Shown here piece by piece: positions 62,811-64,000 of a stretch of 64,000 nt of DNA. Location: assembly GCF_026870155.1 (NCBI RefSeq), contig NZ_CP113975.1:3906001-3970000 (forward strand), read 5' to 3'. A program made the translations under genes and the position numbers. The stretch is from Flavobacterium marginilacus. Lineage in GTDB: Bacteria > Bacteroidota > Bacteroidia > Flavobacteriales > Flavobacteriaceae. Position 1 is the stretch's first letter; the number at the start of each line of letters is the position of its first letter. The notes beneath the pieces are model-generated. The model ran no database searches and had not been told where the DNA came from. It saw nothing but the letters and a program-made list of their open reading frames with translations.

Positions 62811-64000
62811 CTATCTAATAATTCTAACATTCATTTCTTCCACTTTTTTATCCGAAAGCAGTGTTGGCGCTCCAAATAATAAGTCGTCGCTGGTTCCGGT
62901 TTTCGGGAAAGCCATAACTTCTCTAATAGACGTCTTTTTCTCCAAAATCATCATTAAACGATCGATACCCCAAGCGATTCCTCCGTGTGGCGGTGCGCCG
63001 TACTGAAATGCTTTATACATGGTTCCAACACTTTTGATCATTTCTTCTTTGTTGTACCCCATATTTCTATAAGTTGCTTCCAGAATTTCCGATTTGTGTG
63101 CACGAACTGACCCTCCACCAATTTCGTAGCCGTTCAGAATTAAATCATACTGCTGTGCGATAATCGTTCCTATTTCGCTGTCATCACCTTTCATATGTTT
63201 TTCCAAATCATAAACAGCCGGCATAGAGAACGGATTGTGTGTAAATGTCCATCTTCCTTCGTCAGTTCTTTCAAACATTGGGAAATCAACCACCCAAGCC
63301 GGACGCAATTCCTTTGAATTAATCAAATGTAACATTTTACCCATTTCCTGACGAACAGCATCCAACGCTTTGTTAGCTGTTGCATAATCTGCTGCCGAGA
63401 AGAATACAATATCTCCCACTTCTGCATTGGTCGCTTTTATTATTCCGGCAGCGATATCTTCACCTAAGAATTTAATAATTGGCGACTGTAATTCATCTTC
63501 GTTTACAATAATATAAGCCAACCCTCCCAAACCGTGCTGTTGTGCAATCGCGGTAAGGTTTTCGATCTGCCCCTTAGACATACGCTTATTGCCTTGCTCT
63601 TTGGCCGAAACCTTAATACATTTTACGATTCCGCCTTCTTCAATTGGCTTGCTGAATACTTGGAAAGTAGTATCTTTTACAATATCGGTAATATCCTGCA
63701 TTTTTAAACCGTAACGCAAATCTGGCCGGTCACAGCCGTAGAAATCCATTGCTTCTTTATAGGTAATCACTTCAAATGGTTTCAAAACCCATTTATTTCC
63801 GTATATCTTTTTAACTACTTCATTAAACATTTTAGTGTTCAAATCGATAATCTGCTGCATACTTGCGTAGGCCATTTCAATATCCAATTGCGTAAATTCC
63901 GGCTGACGGTCTCCACGGGAATCTTCATCTCTGAAGCAGCGTGCTACTTGGAAATATTTCTCATAACCGCTTACCATCAGCATCTGTTTGAACTGCTGCG
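62811..64000 (-). CDS. aspS: Aspartyl-tRNA synthetase (partial, N-terminus off the window)
   Basis: The last 397 or so codons of a class II synthetase of the bacterial type. The visible part starts within the catalytic core, before FQVARCFRDEDSRGDRQPEFTQLDIEMAYA (motif 2). The bacterial insertion (GAD) domain runs from about FQVFSKPIEEGGIVKCIKVSA to LINSKELRPAWVVDFPMFE. Motif 3 is GAPPHGGIAWGIDRLMMIL, and the chain ends near MNVRIIR. The reading frame is open to the window edge; the anticodon domain would lie beyond. Bacteroidota often have an AspRS that also charges tRNA-Asn if GatCAB is present; that cannot be judged here. Confidence 0.95.
   Translation of the reverse strand, partial: QQFKQMLMVSGYEKYFQVARCFRDEDSRGDRQPEFTQLDIEMAYASMQQIIDLNTKMFNEVVKKIYGNKWVLKPFEVITYKEAMDFYGCDRPDLRYGLKMQDITDIVKDTTFQVFSKPIEEGGIVKCIKVSAKEQGNKRMSKGQIENLTAIAQQHGLGGLAYIIVNEDELQSPIIKFLGEDIAAGIIKATNAEVGDIVFFSAADYATANKALDAVRQEMGKMLHLINSKELRPAWVVDFPMFERTDEGRWTFTHNPFSMPAVYDLEKHMKGDDSEIGTIIAQQYDLILNGYEIGGGSVRAHKSEILEATYRNMGYNKEEMIKSVGTMYKAFQYGAPPHGGIAWGIDRLMMILEKKTSIREVMAFPKTGTSDDLLFGAPTLLSDKKVEEMNVRIIR

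Overview
The window comes from a low-GC member of the Bacteroidota, most likely a Flavobacterium. The signs are Bacteroidota-type promoters (TTG, then TAnnTTTG), few Shine-Dalgarno sequences, the long NusB form, fused SecDF, DUF4834, DUF3276 and DUF1573 proteins, FMN-type glutamate synthase-like and leucine dehydrogenase genes, and many AT-rich intergenic dyad repeats. I see no rRNA, tRNA, CRISPR array or prophage. Both edges cut genes: a polysaccharide flippase at base 1 and aspS at base 64000.

Layout. 1-4.8 kb: end of a surface-polysaccharide region (flippase, glycosyltransferase, YfhO-type membrane protein, DUF4834). 5-13.8 kb: DEAD-box RNA helicase with an RGG-like tail, TrmH-type methyltransferase, a cysteine-free sirtuin converging on a KirBac potassium channel, a flotillin-like SPFH protein and an Ala/Lys/Glu coiled-coil secreted protein. 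14-28.7 kb: housekeeping and metabolism (pepT, yajC, nusB, leucine dehydrogenase, ABC exporter, PUR-type nucleic-acid-binding protein, rdgB, FMN glutamate synthase-like enzyme), an orphan type ISP specificity-domain protein and a possible small RNA. 28.86-29.72 kb: an 858-bp IS5-family element with intact ends whose transposase carries an amber stop.

29.7-39.3 kb is the most interesting part. It reads DUF4198 protein, secreted ankyrin protein, DUF2271 protein with a TGAS flavinylation-like motif, PepSY membrane/flavodoxin-reductase fusion, ApbE flavin transferase and TonB-dependent siderophore receptor. The genes fit a chain in which NAD(P)H electrons cross the inner membrane to a covalently FMN-loaded periplasmic protein, probably for reductive iron acquisition. 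Near-identical dyads (TTTAnTCTAAATAA) lie at the promoters of the ankyrin gene and the receptor gene. Eleven perfect copies of a 7-bp repeat end 4 nt before the DUF2271 start codon, and a perfect 20-bp hairpin separates DUF2271 from the PepSY gene.

39.5-64 kb: HIT protein, a YoeB-type toxin-antitoxin pair with an operator dyad, a translationally overlapping lipoprotein/secreted-protein pair, valS, a PDZ aspartyl protease, an aminotransferase, folE-cysS-yidD-lgt, an mdaB-ygiN-like quinone pair with a divergent LysR regulator, secDF, mdh, gyrB and aspS.

The intergenic DNA holds several repeat families. The clearest is a composite element present three times (35.4, 50.3 and 62.6 kb). It consists of a covarying 10-bp hairpin with a CCCC loop, a conserved GGGG-containing tail, and a separate 33-nt palindrome, always in the same order.
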